Source: Maribellus comscasis (GTDB lineage Bacteria; Bacteroidota; Bacteroidia; Bacteroidales; Prolixibacteraceae). From it: a DNA stretch of 64,000 nt. Both the position numbers and the translations under genes were made by a program. Numbering within the stretch: the stretch's first letter is position 1; every line of letters starts with the position of its first letter. The notes beneath the pieces were generated by a model, which was not told where the DNA came from, did no database searches, and saw only the letters and a program-made list of their open reading frames with translations. Below are positions 27,447-36,587 of this stretch, in pieces. The stretch spans positions 2,356,001 to 2,420,000 of the forward strand of contig NZ_CP046401.1 in the NCBI RefSeq assembly GCF_009762775.1. Direction: 5' to 3'.

Positions 27447-28340
27447 CTAAACGGCCACAATCCCTTTTATGTGCGGGTGAGACAAATATCCTACCAACTC
27501 AAAATCTTCAAATTTAAAATCAAAAATACTTTTGACCTCCGGATTAATTTTCATTGCCGGCAAGGGATAGGGTTCACGGCTGAGTTGCAGTTTCACCTGC
27601 TCAATATGATTGGAATAAATATGCACATCGCCAAATGTATGCACAAAATCGCCAGCTTCCAGGCCTGTGACCTGTGCTATCATCATGGTCAACAATGCAT
27701 AGGAAGCAATATTAAACGGAACACCCAAAAAAACATCGGCGCTGCGCTGGTAAAGCTGGCATGAAAGTTTTCCATTATTTACATAAAACTGAAAAAGGGT
27801 ATGACAAGGAGGAAGTCCGGCTTTTGCCATCTCTTCTACTTCCGGCGGATTCCAGGCAGAAACAATCAGGCGCCTTCCATTGGGACTTTCTTTGTTTTTC
27901 CGGAGATATTTAATTTCATCAACCACCCATTTAATCTGGTCGATTCCGGAAAAGTCGCGCCACTGTTTTCCGTAAACCGGACCAAGTTCGCCCCAAACGG
28001 CGGCAAATTTTTCGTCTTCCGCTACTTTCTGTGAAAATTCACGAATCGATTCCTCCTGAAAGTCCGGACTGTTTTTATACCGTCTGTACGGCCAGTCGTC
28101 CCAGATATGGACATTATTTTGGGCAAGATATCTAAGATTTGTATCGCCCGCCAAAAACCAAAGCAACTCATGAATAATCGATTTCAAATGCAGCTTTTTG
28201 GTTGTTACCGCCGGGAATCCCTCGCTCAAATCAAAACGCATCTGGTGCCCAAATCTACTTATGGTACCCGTTCCTGTACGATCACCTTTTTCACTTCCTT
28301 TTTCAAGAATGGTTTCCAATAAATCTAAATACTGCCTCAT
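27447..28340 (-). CDS. thyA: thymidylate synthase
   Basis: The ATG at 28340-28338 ([15 protein letters not shown]) is the family start. An upstream TTG in frame adds six residues without support. The 297-residue enzyme methylates dUMP to dTMP using methylene-tetrahydrofolate. It shows the phosphate-binding [10 protein letters not shown], the catalytic Cys179 in [12 protein letters not shown], and the dUMP-binding [17 protein letters not shown]. An insertion of about 30 residues (about 88-118, after WPYRRYKNS) makes it longer than the E. coli enzyme and recalls the insert of the Lactobacillus type. Confidence 0.96.
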   Translation of the reverse strand: MRQYLDLLETILEKGSEKGDRTGTGTISRFGHQMRFDLSEGFPAVTTKKLHLKSIIHELLWFLAGDTNLRYLAQNNVHIWDDWPYRRYKNSPDFQEESIREFSQKVAEDEKFAAVWGELGPVYGKQWRDFSGIDQIKWVVDEIKYLRKNKESPNGRRLIVSAWNPPEVEEMAKAGLPPCHTLFQFYVNNGKLSCQLYQRSADVFLGVPFNIASYALLTMMIAQVTGLEAGDFVHTFGDVHIYSNHIEQVKLQLSREPYPLPAMKINPEVKSIFDFKFEDFELVGYLSHPHIKGIVAV

Positions 28341-28355
28341 TTTTTTTGTTTGATG

Positions 28356-28363
28356 CAAAAATA
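28356..28363 (-). promoter_or_regulatory. -7 box upstream of thyA
   Basis: The minus strand reads TATTTTTG, a match to TAnnTTTG, 15 bp upstream of the thyA ATG. This implies a very short leader. No clear -33 TTG is seen. Confidence 0.45.
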
Positions 28364-28445
28364 AAGTTTTGAAAAGAAGAGATTTCTTATTTTAACATTT
28401 AAATATCCACAAATATTGATACGTTGTCAACTTTTATAACGAAAA

Positions 28446-29249
28446 TCAGGGATTTAAGCGGGCTCCACACTTTTTACAAAAAACAGCATCATCGTCGTGT
28501 TTATCGTGCAAACAACTTGGGCAAACCTGGGTATTGCTTTCGCTTGTCGATTTCATCATTTCGGCAGTAACAATTCCGGTGGGAACAGCAATAATTGCGT
28601 AGCCCAAAATCATAACCACGCTGGCCAAAAATTGCCCCAGCGAAGTTTGCGGGCTGATGTCGCCATAACCAACAGTTGTAAGCGTTACAATTGCCCAGTA
28701 TATACTTCTTGGAATACTTGTAAAACCGTGTGGTTCGCCTTCAACCAGGTACATCACTGTTCCTACAATCACCACAATGGTCACCACAAAAAATATAAAA
28801 ACACTAATTTTTTCGCGGCTGGCCCACATTGCTCTGGCTAAAGTTCGTCCGGCATGCGTGTATCGTGTAAGCTTCAAAATCCTGAAAACCCGAAGTAAAC
28901 GCAATATACGAATAACAACAAGACTGTGCGTACCAATAAGAAATAGTCCTAAATACGTGGGTATAACAGATAAAAAATCAATAATCCCATAAAAACTAAA
29001 GATATATTTGAATGCTTTTTTTACAATAATAACCCGAAGAATGTATTCTATTGAAAAAATAATGGTAATTGTCCACTCCATTATTCTAAGTATACTCCGG
29101 TAATCTTCTCTTACAAAGGGAACGCTTTCAAGCATCACCAGTGCGATACTCAACAAAATTACAAATAGTAAAACCACATCAAAAACTTTGCCTTCCTTTG
29201 TATCGGCTTCAAAAATTACTTCGTATAATTTATCCCGGGTATTTTTCAT
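28446..29249 (-). CDS. voltage-gated potassium channel-like protein with C-terminal zinc ribbon
   Basis: A 267-residue membrane protein with six transmembrane segments. The fourth resembles a voltage sensor (VVIRILRLLRVFRILKLTRY, with Arg114, 117, 120 and 123), and the pore has the potassium selectivity filter TTVGYGD (192-197). After the last helix the protein ends in a small zinc-ribbon-like module with Cys243, Cys246, Cys258 and Cys261 (CPSC...CKKCG). The channel part is ordinary for bacterial KvAP-like proteins. The ribbon could sense zinc or redox state or help tetramer assembly; this is inference. It is transcribed alone. Confidence 0.9.
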   Translation of the reverse strand: MKNTRDKLYEVIFEADTKEGKVFDVVLLFVILLSIALVMLESVPFVREDYRSILRIMEWTITIIFSIEYILRVIIVKKAFKYIFSFYGIIDFLSVIPTYLGLFLIGTHSLVVIRILRLLRVFRILKLTRYTHAGRTLARAMWASREKISVFIFFVVTIVVIVGTVMYLVEGEPHGFTSIPRSIYWAIVTLTTVGYGDISPQTSLGQFLASVVMILGYAIIAVPTGIVTAEMMKSTSESNTQVCPSCLHDKHDDDAVFCKKCGARLNP

Positions 29250-29294
29250 AAGTTATTTCAACAACTAAATATAAGGAATGGTTGCTAAAGAAAA

Positions 29295-29322
29295 AAGCCC
29301 ACCATCAGATGACAGCGGGCTT
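29295..29322 (-). terminator. terminator of alanine dehydrogenase gene
   Basis: The arms starting AAGCCC (29295-29300) and ending GGGCTT (29317-29322) pair over about 12 positions including wobbles, with a short loop. On the minus strand the hairpin is followed by six T residues. It lies 29 bp after the ald stop. Confidence 0.85.
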
Positions 29323-29351
29323 CCCCTAAAATTTACGATTATTATCTATTG

Positions 29352-30464
29352 TTAAAGCACACTTTCCACATTTTCAAAGGGGAGATTAAACGCCTCAGCT
29401 ACTCCTTCGTACACTACTTTCCCATCTACAACATTTAATCCTTTTCGCAACGGTACGCTATCAACACAAGCCTGCTTCCACCCTTTGTTCGCAATCTGAA
29501 TGGCATAAGGTAAGGTCGCGTTGGTAAGTGCAATAGTTGAAGTACGCGGAACCGCACCCGGCATGTTGGCAACGCAATAATGAATAACATCATCGATTGT
29601 AAATGTTGGCTCAGCATGTGTTGTTGCAACTGTGGTTTCAAAACAACCGCCCTGGTCAACAGCAACATCCACCAAAACAGTTCCGGCTTTCATGGTTTTT
29701 AACATATCGCGGGTAACAAGGTGCGGAGCTTTTGCTCCGGGAATCAGCACTGCACCTATAATTACATCGTGTGTTTGCACCATTTCACGAATGTTAAATT
29801 CGTTACTCATCATTGTTTTTACATTGGCCGGCATAATATCATCGAGATAGCGCAGGCGTTTTAGCGACACATCCATTATGGTTACATCTGCACCTAATCC
29901 GGCAGCCATTTTTGCTGCTTCGGTCCCCACAATTCCTCCACCTATAATCAAAACTTTTGCTGGCAATACACCTGGCACACCGCCCAGAAGAACACCGTAA
30001 CCACCGTATGTTTTTTCCAAATATTTTGCACCTTCCTGAACCGACATTCTTCCGGCTACCTCGCTCATTGGTACAAGTAAAGGCAACGAGCGATCTGCCA
30101 GTTCAACAGTTTCATAAGCCAAACAAACTGAACCATTTTCGATCATGGCATTGGTCAATACTTCCGAAGAGGCAAAATGAAAATAGGTATATAAAATCTG
30201 TCCTTTTTTTATCAGTTTGTATTCCGGTTCAATAGGCTCTTTTACTTTGATTATCATTTCAGCAATCCCGTAAACATCTTCAATTGTAGGAAGAATTATG
30301 GCCCCGGCCGCGATATAATCTTCATCATGAAACCCGCTTCCATTTCCTCCGCCGGCCTGAACATAAACCTCATGGCCGTGTTTAACTAATTCGGCGGCAC
30401 CTGCCGGGGTTAATGCAATACGATTTTCGTTATTCTTAATTTCCTTTGGTACTCCAATTATCAT
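29352..30464 (-). CDS. ald: alanine dehydrogenase
   Basis: The frame opens at 30512, but MIIGVPKEIKNNENRIALTP at 30464 is the family start (370 residues). It converts L-alanine to pyruvate and ammonia with NAD. Seen are the N-terminal substrate residues (Arg in NENRIAL, Lys in EMIIKVKEP), the catalytic His region ILYTYFHFA, the Rossmann motif IIGGGIVGTEAAKMA and the conserved VDVAVDQGGCFET followed by HYCVANMPGAVPRTST. The enzyme supplies pyruvate or fixes ammonia. It is monocistronic with its own terminator. Confidence 0.95.
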   Translation of the reverse strand: MIIGVPKEIKNNENRIALTPAGAAELVKHGHEVYVQAGGGNGSGFHDEDYIAAGAIILPTIEDVYGIAEMIIKVKEPIEPEYKLIKKGQILYTYFHFASSEVLTNAMIENGSVCLAYETVELADRSLPLLVPMSEVAGRMSVQEGAKYLEKTYGGYGVLLGGVPGVLPAKVLIIGGGIVGTEAAKMAAGLGADVTIMDVSLKRLRYLDDIMPANVKTMMSNEFNIREMVQTHDVIIGAVLIPGAKAPHLVTRDMLKTMKAGTVLVDVAVDQGGCFETTVATTHAEPTFTIDDVIHYCVANMPGAVPRTSTIALTNATLPYAIQIANKGWKQACVDSVPLRKGLNVVDGKVVYEGVAEAFNLPFENVESVL

Positions 30465-30493
30465 TTCAGTAAATATTAATTGTATTTGAATTT

Positions 30494-30501
30494 CAAAAAT
30501 A
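30494..30501 (-). promoter_or_regulatory. -7 box upstream of ald
   Basis: The minus strand reads TATTTTTG, fitting TAnnTTTG, 30 bp before the preferred ATG at 30464. It lies inside the longer open frame, which supports the shorter start. Confidence 0.5.
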
Positions 30502-30632
30502 GGCAGCAACAATGTACTAAAACATGATAAAAATTAATGATTTGCAACAAAAACAAAAGGTCTTTTTACAGACTTAATAATTAGGAAGTTAATTTTTTAA
30601 TAAGATTTCAAAATGAAATTTTAATCAGATTA

Positions 30633-30661
30633 TTGATTTCAAATTGATACTTGTATATTTG
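30633..30661 (+). promoter_or_regulatory. promoter for the 30691 aminotransferase gene
   Basis: TTG (30633-30635) and TATATTTG (30654-30661) stand 18 bp apart, a full Bacteroidota consensus, 29 bp before the ATG. Confidence 0.75.
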
Positions 30662-30690
30662 CTAACTTTTTAAAAACTATTTTTAATAAC

Positions 30691-31920
30691 ATGCCGACAG
30701 TTTCAGACAGGGGAAAGATAATGCCCGACTCACCAATTCGGAAGTTGGGCCCGCTTGCCGAAAAGGCCAAAGCGAAAGGGATAAAGGTATATCATTTAAA
30801 CATCGGACAACCCGATTTACCTACTCCTCCTGAAGCGCTCGCGGCAATTAAAAATATTGACAGAACCATCCTTGAATACACGCCCAGCGAGGGTATTCTT
30901 TCGTTCAGGAAAAAATTGGTCAAATATTACCAGAAATTTGACATTGATGTTTCGGTTGAAGATATCATTATAACATCGGGAGGCAGCGAAGCGGTTACTT
31001 TTGCTTTTATGAGTTGCCTTGATCCGGGTGATGAAATTATTGTTCCGGAACCTGCCTATGCCAACTACGAAGCTTTTGCGATTGTAGCCGGTGCTGAGAT
31101 TAAATCGATTGCTGCCAAAATAGAGGAAGGGTTTTCTCTTCCGCCAGTTGAAGAATTTGAAAAACTCATCACCCCGAAAACCAAGGGGATTATGATTTGT
31201 AACCCAAACAACCCAACCGGCTATTTATATACACGTGAAGAAATGAATAAAATTCGCGACCTGGTGAAAAAATACGATTTGTATCTTTTTTCCGATGAAG
31301 TTTACCGCGAATTTTGTTATACCGGTGCTCCGTATATTTCTGCTTTTCATTTGGAAGGAATTGAGCAAAATGTTGTACTTGTGGACTCTGTTTCAAAACG
31401 GTACAGTGAGTGTGGTCTTCGAATCGGAGCTTTAATCACCAAAAATGAGGCGGTGAAAAAAAATGTGATGAAATTTTGCCAGGCACGTTTGAGTCCGCCA
31501 CTTATCGGGCAAATTGCCGCAGAGGCCTCACTGGATGCAGATCCGGACTACATGCTTAATAATTACAATGAATATGTAAACCGCAGAAAATTTCTCATCG
31601 ACGGATTAAACCGGATTGACGGTGTTTATTCACCTATTCCGATGGGAGCTTTTTATACAGTGGCGCGTCTGCCGGTAGATAACTCAGATAAATTCTGCGC
31701 CTGGTTGCTCTCCGATTTTGAATATGAAGGGCAAACCGTTATGATGGCGCCTGCATCAGGTTTTTATACCGCAGCCAATCAGGGAATTGATGAAGTAAGA
31801 ATTGCTTATGTGCTGAATAAAAAAGACCTGGCTGTTTGTTTAAAAATTCTGGAAGAAGCATTAAAAGTTTACCCCGGAAGTAAAGTCAGACAAAAAGCTT
31901 TTAGTAAAGAAAATAACTAA
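30691..31920 (+). CDS. class I/II pyridoxal-phosphate aminotransferase (aspartate-type)
   Basis: A 409-residue fold-type I enzyme. It has LNIGQPDLPTPPEAL at the N terminus, the cofactor-binding SGGSEAVTFAF, PEPAYANYEAF, CNPNNPTGYLYTREEM, FSDEVYREF and the Schiff-base lysine in VDSVSKRYSECGLRIGAL, where the Lys precedes Arg. The C-terminal arginine that binds the substrate carboxylate is probably in VRIAYVLN. These features suit aspartate or a related amino acid as substrate, but this enzyme family is broad and the substrate cannot be fixed. It has its own promoter and terminator. Confidence 0.85.
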   Translation: MPTVSDRGKIMPDSPIRKLGPLAEKAKAKGIKVYHLNIGQPDLPTPPEALAAIKNIDRTILEYTPSEGILSFRKKLVKYYQKFDIDVSVEDIIITSGGSEAVTFAFMSCLDPGDEIIVPEPAYANYEAFAIVAGAEIKSIAAKIEEGFSLPPVEEFEKLITPKTKGIMICNPNNPTGYLYTREEMNKIRDLVKKYDLYLFSDEVYREFCYTGAPYISAFHLEGIEQNVVLVDSVSKRYSECGLRIGALITKNEAVKKNVMKFCQARLSPPLIGQIAAEASLDADPDYMLNNYNEYVNRRKFLIDGLNRIDGVYSPIPMGAFYTVARLPVDNSDKFCAWLLSDFEYEGQTVMMAPASGFYTAANQGIDEVRIAYVLNKKDLAVCLKILEEALKVYPGSKVRQKAFSKENN

Positions 31921-31940
31921 GACCATTTTTATTATATAGT

Positions 31941-31974
31941 AAAAGTCCGGCTCGAAAATTCTTGTCGGACTTTT
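31941..31974 (+). terminator. terminator of the aminotransferase gene
   Basis: AAAAGTCCG (31941-31949) and CGGACTTTT (31966-31974) form a perfect 9-bp stem with a 16-base loop, followed by further T residues. Confidence 0.85.
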
Positions 31975-32119
31975 TGTTTCCAAAGACTTTAATCTTAATT
32001 TTTTATGGAAAACAATCAAAATTACCCTTTACATTGTTATTATTTCTAACTTGAAACGCGGAAAGTTTAGGCCATTGTTTTAACATTCCATTTTTCCTGA
32101 TAACTCAAATTCAAAAAAA

Positions 32120-34003
32120 ATGAAACGTATTCTCTTTCTGTTATTTATTGTTTCAACAATTGTATCAAAAGCCGAAGATAAAGATTCAATATGGGTTAGA
32201 AACAACTACACAAAAAAGGAAGTTTATATCACCATGCGCGACGGAGTCCGGCTGTTTACCTCCATTTACGCTCCGAAAGATATGAAAGAAAAGCACCCCG
32301 TTTTAATCACCAGAACGCCATATTCCTGCCGGCCGTATGGGAAAGATAAATTTTCATCTTTCTGGAATAACTATAAAATGGAATATTTAAAAGAAGGTTA
32401 TATCATGGTTACGCAGGATGTAAGGGGCAGATGGATGAGTGAAGGAGAATATGCGGATGTGCGGCCATTTGTTCCAAATAAAAAGGGAAACGAAATCGAT
32501 GAGGCCAGTGATACATACGACACCGTAGACTGGTTGATTAAAAATATTCAAAACAATAATGGGAATGTTGGTGTATTTGGAATTTCTTACCCCGGATTTT
32601 ATTCCACGATGGCGGCAGCAAGCAATCATCCTGCTATAAAAGCGGTAAGTCCGCAGGCGCCGGTAACCAACTGGTTTATCGGCGATGATTTTCACCATAA
32701 CGGAGCCTTTTTCCTGATGGATGCTTTTTCATTCTACACTTCTGTCGGCTGGGGTTTTGGAGCACCGCGCCCAAAACCAACTACCGAAGGCCCAAAATCG
32801 GTGGGGTTTCCGGTAAAGGACAATTACAAATTTTATCTCGAACAGGAGAACTTAAAAAACCTCACAAAATTAACCGGCGATACCATCAAATTCTGGAGCG
32901 AAATGATGGAACACCCCAATTACGATGAATGGTGGCAGGCACGCGACGCAAGAAATGCAACCGTTGAGTTAAAACCGGCAATGCTTTGGGTTGGTGGTTT
33001 ATTTGATGCAGAAGATTGCTGGGGCGCCTGGAATGCATATTTGGCGGCGGAGAAAAATAACCCGGGAAAAGCATTCAATAAAATTGTGGAAGGCCCCTGG
33101 TTTCACGGACAATGGGCACGGGGGAAAGGAGCAAACCATGGTAACATTGTGTTTGGCTCAAATACAAGTGAATATTATCAGCAGGAATTTGAGATACCGT
33201 TTTTTAATTACTACCTAAAAGGGAAAGGTGACGTTTCTCAAATCGCGGAAGCCAATGTATACATCACAGGAGCAGATGAATGGAAACAATTCGAACAGTG
33301 GCCACCGGCGAAAAAAGAAGATAAAACCATGTATCTCCAGGCAAACGGGAAATTAACAAAAACAAAACCTGCCGGAACTAAGAGTTTTTCTGAATACGTA
33401 AGCGATCCGACGAAACCAGTTCCTTATGAAGAGCATATCCATATCTCCAGAACCCGCGAATATATGTCGAACGACCAGCGTTTTGCTGCACGCCGTCCGG
33501 ATGTTCTGGTTTTTCAAACCGATACATTAACAGAAGATGTTACTGTTACTGGCAGCGTAACAGCAGATATTCTTACAAGCATTTCAACCACTGATGCTGA
33601 TTTTGTGGTGAAAATAATTGACGTTTTCCCGGATTATTTTAGTTATCCCGACAGTATTAAAAGCACAGAAAACAATTACCCGATGGGCGGCTATCAGATG
33701 CTGTTGCGTGGTGAGGTTTTTCGTGGCCGGTACAGAAACAGTTTTGAAAATCCAACAGCCTTTACGCCAGAAAAAATCGAAAAAGTTAAATTCGAGTTGC
33801 CACCGATAGCGCACTCTTTCAAAAAAGGCCACCGGATTATGGTACAAATTCAAAGCAGCTGGTTTCCGCTGGTTGACCGAAACCCGCAACAGTTTGTAGA
33901 TATTTATCATTGCGATGAATCAGATTTTGTAAGAAGTGATATCAAAATTTTCCACGACACCCAAAATGCATCAAAAATTATTTTGCCGGTATTGAATGAA
34001 TAA
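32120..34003 (+). CDS. secreted CocE/NonD family hydrolase (X-Pro dipeptidyl-peptidase-like)
   Basis: A 627-residue exported protein with signal peptide (about 1-18). The alpha/beta-hydrolase domain opens with VYITMRDGVRLFTSIYAPKD and has VTQDVRGRWMSEGEY and the nucleophile motif GISYPG (Ser156). The catalytic Asp is likely in the VGGLFDAEDCWG area and the His in EGPWFHGQWARG. The last about 200 residues form the beta jelly roll typical of the X-Pro dipeptidyl-peptidase S15 C-terminal domain (DVTVTGSVTADILTSISTTD). Members hydrolyse acyl esters such as cocaine or glutaryl amides. The natural substrate here is unknown. Confidence 0.88.
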   Translation: MKRILFLLFIVSTIVSKAEDKDSIWVRNNYTKKEVYITMRDGVRLFTSIYAPKDMKEKHPVLITRTPYSCRPYGKDKFSSFWNNYKMEYLKEGYIMVTQDVRGRWMSEGEYADVRPFVPNKKGNEIDEASDTYDTVDWLIKNIQNNNGNVGVFGISYPGFYSTMAAASNHPAIKAVSPQAPVTNWFIGDDFHHNGAFFLMDAFSFYTSVGWGFGAPRPKPTTEGPKSVGFPVKDNYKFYLEQENLKNLTKLTGDTIKFWSEMMEHPNYDEWWQARDARNATVELKPAMLWVGGLFDAEDCWGAWNAYLAAEKNNPGKAFNKIVEGPWFHGQWARGKGANHGNIVFGSNTSEYYQQEFEIPFFNYYLKGKGDVSQIAEANVYITGADEWKQFEQWPPAKKEDKTMYLQANGKLTKTKPAGTKSFSEYVSDPTKPVPYEEHIHISRTREYMSNDQRFAARRPDVLVFQTDTLTEDVTVTGSVTADILTSISTTDADFVVKIIDVFPDYFSYPDSIKSTENNYPMGGYQMLLRGEVFRGRYRNSFENPTAFTPEKIEKVKFELPPIAHSFKKGHRIMVQIQSSWFPLVDRNPQQFVDIYHCDESDFVRSDIKIFHDTQNASKIILPVLNE

Positions 34004-34020
34004 AATCAGTTTGGGAGGAT

Positions 34021-34206
34021 TTGTGGGCCTCGAAAGTCCAGCGATACACAAATACCGAAATCAGGGACAGTTACTTTAGACAGATAAAAAACTTTGAAAA
34101 AAGTGGTGATTTGTTTATTAAAAAAGGGGAAAGAAACGATACAAAATGGAACGCGAGTTTAAATCCTCATACAAACGAATTGCTGATAACCATCGAATAT
34201 AAATAG
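34021..34206 (+). CDS. possible small ORF of unknown function
   Basis: A frame open from about 34003 to the stop at 34206 encodes about 61-67 residues, including RQIKNFEKSGDLFIKKGERN and ending NELLITIEYK. There is no ATG: TTG at 34021 is the only plausible start, preceded by GGGAGGA some 4 bp away. It could be a short gene translated from the CocE transcript, the tail of a decayed gene, or chance. I recognise no family. Confidence 0.3.
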   Translation: MWASKVQRYTNTEIRDSYFRQIKNFEKSGDLFIKKGERNDTKWNASLNPHTNELLITIEYK

Positions 34207-34213
34207 CAAAAAA

Positions 34214-34239
34214 AACCGGTCTGAATTTTCAAACCGGTT
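34214..34239 (-). terminator. terminator of dapL
   Basis: AACCGGT (34214-34220) pairs with ACCGGTT (34233-34239) and TGA/TCA extends the stem inside. On the minus strand a run of T residues follows directly. It is placed 11 bp past the dapL stop. Confidence 0.85.
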
Positions 34240-34250
34240 GACCATCTATC

Positions 34251-35480
34251 TTAGCTTAAATTTTTAATTCGTTCCATTGCTTCCAGAACGTTTTCACGAT
34301 CAGCAAAAGCAGAAAAGCGGAAGTATCCTTCACCCGAAGGGCCAAAACCAGAACCCGGAGTTCCTACAACATTGGCTTCATTCAAAACTTTGTCAAAGAA
34401 ATCCCATGATTTGGTATTGTTTTTTGTTTTCACCCAAACATACGGTGCATTTTCACCTCCAAAAACCTCATAGCCAGCATCCTGTAAACTCTCTCTCATA
34501 ATGCGGGCATTCTCCATATAATAGGCAATTACCTTCTTTACTTCATTTTTACCTTCTTCAGTAAAAATAGAGGCAGCAGCTTTCTGAACCGGATAAGAAA
34601 CGCCATTGAATTTTGTCGACTGCCGACGGTTCCACAACGGTTTTACAGGGTGTGCCTTCCCTTCGGCATCGTAAGCAACCAGTTCTTCCGGGATTACAGT
34701 ATACGCACAGCGTGTCCCTGTAAATCCGGCGGTTTTTGAGAAACTTCGAAATTCGATAGCTACCTTTTTGGCACCTTCAATTTCATAAATAGAGTGCGGA
34801 ATTTCATCATCCTGAATAAATGATTCGTAGGCTGCATCATACAATATGATACTTTTGTTTGCGATAGCGAAGTCTACCCATTTTTTTAACTCTTCTTTTG
34901 AAGCCACTGTTCCGGTTGGATTATTCGGATAACACAAGAAGATTAAATCCGGGATTTCAGTTGGAAGTTCAGGAATAAACCCATTTTCTTTTGTACAAGG
35001 CATGTAAATTATTCCGTCGTAATAACCATTGGTCTGGCAAACACCGGTCTTCCCTGCCATCACAGTTGTGTCGGCATATACCGGGTAAACCGGGTCACAA
35101 ATCGCAATTTTATTCTCATTTCCAAAAATCTCCTGAATATTTCCGGTATCACATTTTGAACCATCTGAAACAAAAATGTCGTTGGCAGAAATATCAATTC
35201 CTCTTGTTTTGTATGAATTTTCAGCAATCGCCTCTCGCAAAAAAGCGTAGCCTTGTTCCGGGCCATAGCCTTTAAAGGTTTCAGCTTTTGCCATTTCTTC
35301 CACACCCTCATGAAATGCCTTTACAACTGATGGAACCAAAGGTTGGGTAACATCACCAATACCCATTTTAATGACTTTTTTATCCGGATTTGCTTCAATA
35401 AATTCACTTACTCGTCTTCCAATTTCAGGGAATAAATAACCTGCCTGCAGTTTAAGGTAGTTTTCATTAATAATTGCCAT
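34251..35480 (-). CDS. dapL: LL-diaminopimelate aminotransferase
   Basis: A 409-residue PLP enzyme. It starts with [20 protein letters not shown], followed by [19 protein letters not shown], which are DapL signatures, and shows [43 protein letters not shown] and the Schiff-base lysine in [20 protein letters not shown]. DapL converts tetrahydrodipicolinate to LL-diaminopimelate in one step, bypassing the succinylase and acetylase routes. It is divergent from the dapF-like and lysA genes, which would complete the path to meso-DAP and lysine. Confidence 0.95.
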   Translation of the reverse strand: MAIINENYLKLQAGYLFPEIGRRVSEFIEANPDKKVIKMGIGDVTQPLVPSVVKAFHEGVEEMAKAETFKGYGPEQGYAFLREAIAENSYKTRGIDISANDIFVSDGSKCDTGNIQEIFGNENKIAICDPVYPVYADTTVMAGKTGVCQTNGYYDGIIYMPCTKENGFIPELPTEIPDLIFLCYPNNPTGTVASKEELKKWVDFAIANKSIILYDAAYESFIQDDEIPHSIYEIEGAKKVAIEFRSFSKTAGFTGTRCAYTVIPEELVAYDAEGKAHPVKPLWNRRQSTKFNGVSYPVQKAAASIFTEEGKNEVKKVIAYYMENARIMRESLQDAGYEVFGGENAPYVWVKTKNNTKSWDFFDKVLNEANVVGTPGSGFGPSGEGYFRFSAFADRENVLEAMERIKNLS

Positions 35481-35521
35481 ACTTTATTTTGTTTAATTAT
35501 GATTCGAGTTAAAAAGGACAA

Positions 35522-35550
35522 CAAATTTAAGAATAATTATCGCACCGAAA
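35522..35550 (-). promoter_or_regulatory. promoter for dapL
   Basis: The minus strand has TTTCG (35550-35546), 16 bp, then TAAATTTG (35529-35522), an exact TAnnTTTG. The -7 box is 42 bp before the dapL ATG. Confidence 0.55.
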
Positions 35551-35591
35551 TAATTGCACTAAATACAGCATAAAATTTCATCTTGGTTTAA

Positions 35592-35599
35592 TACATTTG
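35592..35599 (+). promoter_or_regulatory. -7 box upstream of the dapF-like gene
   Basis: TACATTTG fits TAnnTTTG, 20 bp before the ATG. No clear -33 TTG is seen at the usual distance. With the dapL promoter it forms a divergent control region of about 140 bp. Confidence 0.5.
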
Positions 35600-35618
35600 C
35601 AGTTTAAATTTTTATGTC

Positions 35619-36476
35619 ATGCAAAATTTCTTTGTTAAATCCCATGGTTTGGGAAACGATTATATAGTTTTAAATCAGTACGAGATAAGCTTTGAATTAA
35701 CAAAAAAAGCCATCCAAAAAATATGTGATGTCCATTACGGAATTGGTTCCGATGGTATTTTACTAAAGGTTCCGAGTTTCAATGCGAATTTTGGCTTGCG
35801 AATTTTAAATCCTGACGGTTCGGAAGCAGAAAAAAGTGGAAACGGACTTCGCATTTTTGCCAAATATCTTTTCGATAATAAATTCTCGCGCGACAAAATG
35901 TTTACCATCGAAACCCCCGGAGGACTGGTTCGCGCAGAAATTGTGGAAGAAGAAAACGGAAAAGCAAAAACCATAAAAGTAGATATGGGGAAAGCCATCT
36001 TTAACTCGAAAAAAATTCCTGTAGATTGTGAAAATGAAGAATGTTTGGACGAAACTTTGAACCTGGAGTATAAAGATTATACAATCAATTGTGTTTCGGT
36101 TGGCAATCCGCATTGTGTTATTTTAAAAGATGAACTGGATGAAAAAGAAATCAAGGAGTTTGGTTCTCAGATTGAGCACCATCCGATGTTTCCAAACCGG
36201 ATCAATGTACAGTTTGCCAAAATAATTTCTCCAACCCAGGTTGAGATTTTAATTTGGGAACGCGGTGCCGGCTGGACACTGGCCTCAGGGAGTTCGTCCT
36301 GTGCCGTTGCATCGATTGTTGCTAAAAAAGGATTAACAGAAAAAAAGCTGGAGGTAAAAATGCCGGGAGGTATTCTGAAAATTGAAATTGATGATCTCTG
36401 GAACCTCAAGATGACAGGCGAAGTAAGAGAAATTGCATCCGGAATCCTGAGCAATGAACTCATTGCCGATTTGTAA
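35619..36476 (+). CDS. dapF: diaminopimelate epimerase family protein with Ser at both catalytic Cys positions
   Basis: A 285-residue protein with the two-domain DapF fold. FFVKSHGLGNDYIVL, HYGIGSDGILL and LNPDGSEAEKSGNGLRIF are in the first domain, and SVGNPHCVIL and ERGAGWTLASGSSSCAVAS in the second. In characterised enzymes the acid-base pair is Cys in CGNGxR and Cys in ACGSG. Here they are Ser73 (AGT codon) and Ser223 (TCA codon). Cys228 lines up with a conserved non-catalytic Cys. The gene is between dapL and lysA, where an LL- to meso-DAP epimerase belongs, so either the enzyme works with Ser or it does something else. The fold is certain, the activity is not. Confidence 0.8.
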   Translation: MQNFFVKSHGLGNDYIVLNQYEISFELTKKAIQKICDVHYGIGSDGILLKVPSFNANFGLRILNPDGSEAEKSGNGLRIFAKYLFDNKFSRDKMFTIETPGGLVRAEIVEEENGKAKTIKVDMGKAIFNSKKIPVDCENEECLDETLNLEYKDYTINCVSVGNPHCVILKDELDEKEIKEFGSQIEHHPMFPNRINVQFAKIISPTQVEILIWERGAGWTLASGSSSCAVASIVAKKGLTEKKLEVKMPGGILKIEIDDLWNLKMTGEVREIASGILSNELIADL

Positions 36477-36553
36477 ATATTTTCTGAAGTTAAATTTATT
36501 CTCCCCAAAACATGCTTTATTTAGAATTATTCTAACAATTCTGGGATAAATTG

Positions 36554-36561
36554 TACCTTTG
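36554..36561 (+). promoter_or_regulatory. -7 box upstream of lysA
   Basis: TACCTTTG matches TAnnTTTG, 26 bp before the ATG, so lysA may be expressed apart from the dapF-like gene as well as with it. Confidence 0.5.
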
Positions 36562-36587
36562 TATCTCTAAAAAATCGCAGTATAATT

